64,000 nt of DNA from Trichomonas vaginalis G3 (lineage: Eukaryota; Parabasalia; Trichomonadida; Trichomonadidae): NCBI RefSeq assembly GCF_026262505.1, contig NC_067208.1:17803962-17867961 (forward strand), read 5' to 3'. The notes under the pieces are model-generated. The model was not told the DNA's origin and searched no databases. It saw only the letters and a list, made by a program, of their open reading frames with translations. The translations under genes were made by a program, and so were the position numbers. Positions 63,338 to 64,000 of the stretch are shown piece after piece. Positions within the stretch are counted from its first letter, which is position 1. Each line of letters opens with the position of its first letter.

Positions 63338-64000
63338 ATGTCAGTCGAAGCAAAAACGTTCACGAACAAATCTAATGGCGAAACATTCACAAAAGGCACT
63401 TATAACGGTATTGAAGTCTTACGTAGAGACAAGGATGGTTATATAAATGCAACAAATATGTGTCAGCAGTTTAGGAAAGACTTTAGAAAGTTGTTGGAAA
63501 ATAAGTCCTGGGAAGAGTATTATAAGGCATTTTGTGAAGAATATAGCAACCGCCGGAATTCCGGCGGTTGGTTTTTATACAAAATTCATGCAGGAATTCC
63601 TGATGAAATCAGACAGGTTAGAGGAACGTATGTAGACCCAAGACTTATAAACTATATAGCAATGTGGGCTTCTCCAAAATATTGTATAGCAGTTGGAAAA
63701 ATTATGGAGTCCATAGACAAGAAAGTTCATGAGAAATTAGATGAAGAAGAACTTGAAGATACAGTAGAGAATGCAAAACATTTGTTTGAAGAAGAAGTTA
63801 GAAAAATGCGCGAAAAACAATTAGAACATGAACGTGAGTTATGTTATGGTTATAGAGACTCTCCATACGAACTAGACCAATGGGAACAAGAAGATTTAAA
63901 GAGAGAATTTAGAGAATATGAACTCGCTAAAATTTCATTAGAAGCTGCAGAAAAGAAGTTAAAAGTTTGGGGTCGTTTTGTACAAAAATATTGTGAGTAA
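63338..64000 (+). CDS. KilA-N domain protein 3, copy B, 220 aa
   Basis: MSVEAKTFTNKSNGETFTKG, then DGYINATNMCQQFRKDFRKL and GTYVDPRLINYIAMWASPKY, with the linker CEEYSNRRNSGGWF encoded by the in-frame palindrome unit at 63547-63570. Leader TTTTGTATGTAAGAACAGAT fixes the start at 63338 rather than 63320. Whole; stop at the last base of the window. Confidence 0.75.
   Translation: MSVEAKTFTNKSNGETFTKGTYNGIEVLRRDKDGYINATNMCQQFRKDFRKLLENKSWEEYYKAFCEEYSNRRNSGGWFLYKIHAGIPDEIRQVRGTYVDPRLINYIAMWASPKYCIAVGKIMESIDKKVHEKLDEEELEDTVENAKHLFEEEVRKMREKQLEHERELCYGYRDSPYELDQWEQEDLKREFREYELAKISLEAAEKKLKVWGRFVQKYCE
63547..63570. other. 24-bp perfect palindrome inside KilA-N gene 3, copy B
   Basis: CAACCGCCGGAATTC and mirror. 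Compared with copy C, several bases change on both arms in step and the palindrome remains perfect, while the encoded residues change (NPRNSAG to NRRNSGG). Confidence 0.85.

Larger units (their letters stand above)
27180..64000 (+). mobile_element. Polinton copy B, split by a foldback element, right end outside window
   Basis: The left tip is at 27180. Methylase to fibre lies at 27532-31509, and the order resumes after the 31512-55644 insertion with fibre end, integrase, amphipathic, 194-aa, polymerase B and KilA-N genes. Gene order and strands on the two sides are those of one Polinton read through. About a dozen or more breaks; a fossil. It is the only copy with a recognisable polymerase B. 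Confidence 0.75.

Overview
The window is a stack of Polinton/Maverick-type DNA elements sitting in very AT-rich eukaryotic DNA. Intron-less compact genes, standard-code reading frames, A/T-rich host spacer and Mavericks with KilA-N genes, a Dam-type methylase and a retroviral-type integrase suggest a parabasalid protist (Trichomonas or Tritrichomonas-like). That host call is inference; no host marker gene is present.

Layout. Polinton A fills 1-22122; its far end lies left of the window and its right tip is at 22122. Host DNA follows at 22123-27179 with two tandem 7TM-type membrane protein genes. The first has in-frame TGA codons; the second is cut at its 3' end by Polinton B. Polinton B runs from 27180 to the right edge, but it is split by a palindromic foldback element (31512-55644, TA-flanked, perfect 24-bp inverted tips). 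A complete Polinton C (31923-54214, 22.3 kb, TSD AATAT, about 235-bp TIRs) is inserted in the left arm of that foldback, and a 591-bp MULE-like MITE (54833-55423, 9-bp TSD) in the right arm. The right arm still carries the empty version of the Polinton C target site.

Polinton gene set. One end carries the structural and packaging block: a coiled-coil protein, a Pro/Gln-rich protein, a probable major capsid protein, several small proteins, a probable minor capsid protein, a D5-like SF3 helicase and an A32-like packaging ATPase. The middle carries KilA-N genes set among hairpin repeat arrays. The other end carries a 280-aa protein, an HNH gene or DNA polymerase B, small acidic and amphipathic proteins, an integrase, a tail-collar-type fibre, a second 280-aa family and a D12-class adenine methylase next to the TIR. 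Polymerase B is recognised only in B. No Ulp1-like protease was recognised. By eye A, B and C differ little in shared genes, so they look recent, but each has roughly a dozen or more breaks and all are treated as fossils. Some breaks could be assembly errors.

Most unusual part. Two different KilA-N genes each contain a DNA palindrome in the linker of the KilA-N domain, and each palindrome is also multiplied in a nearby non-coding array. The larger palindrome changes sequence while staying a palindrome, and the arrays contain reciprocal hybrid units. Array blocks and a gene cassette are bounded by inverted repeats and meet at a recurring AAAATATATTTTT core. A third, short-unit hairpin array lies upstream of a small Pro-rich gene and has a different sequence in B. 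Together these suggest a hairpin-array and cassette-exchange system linked to KilA-N proteins.
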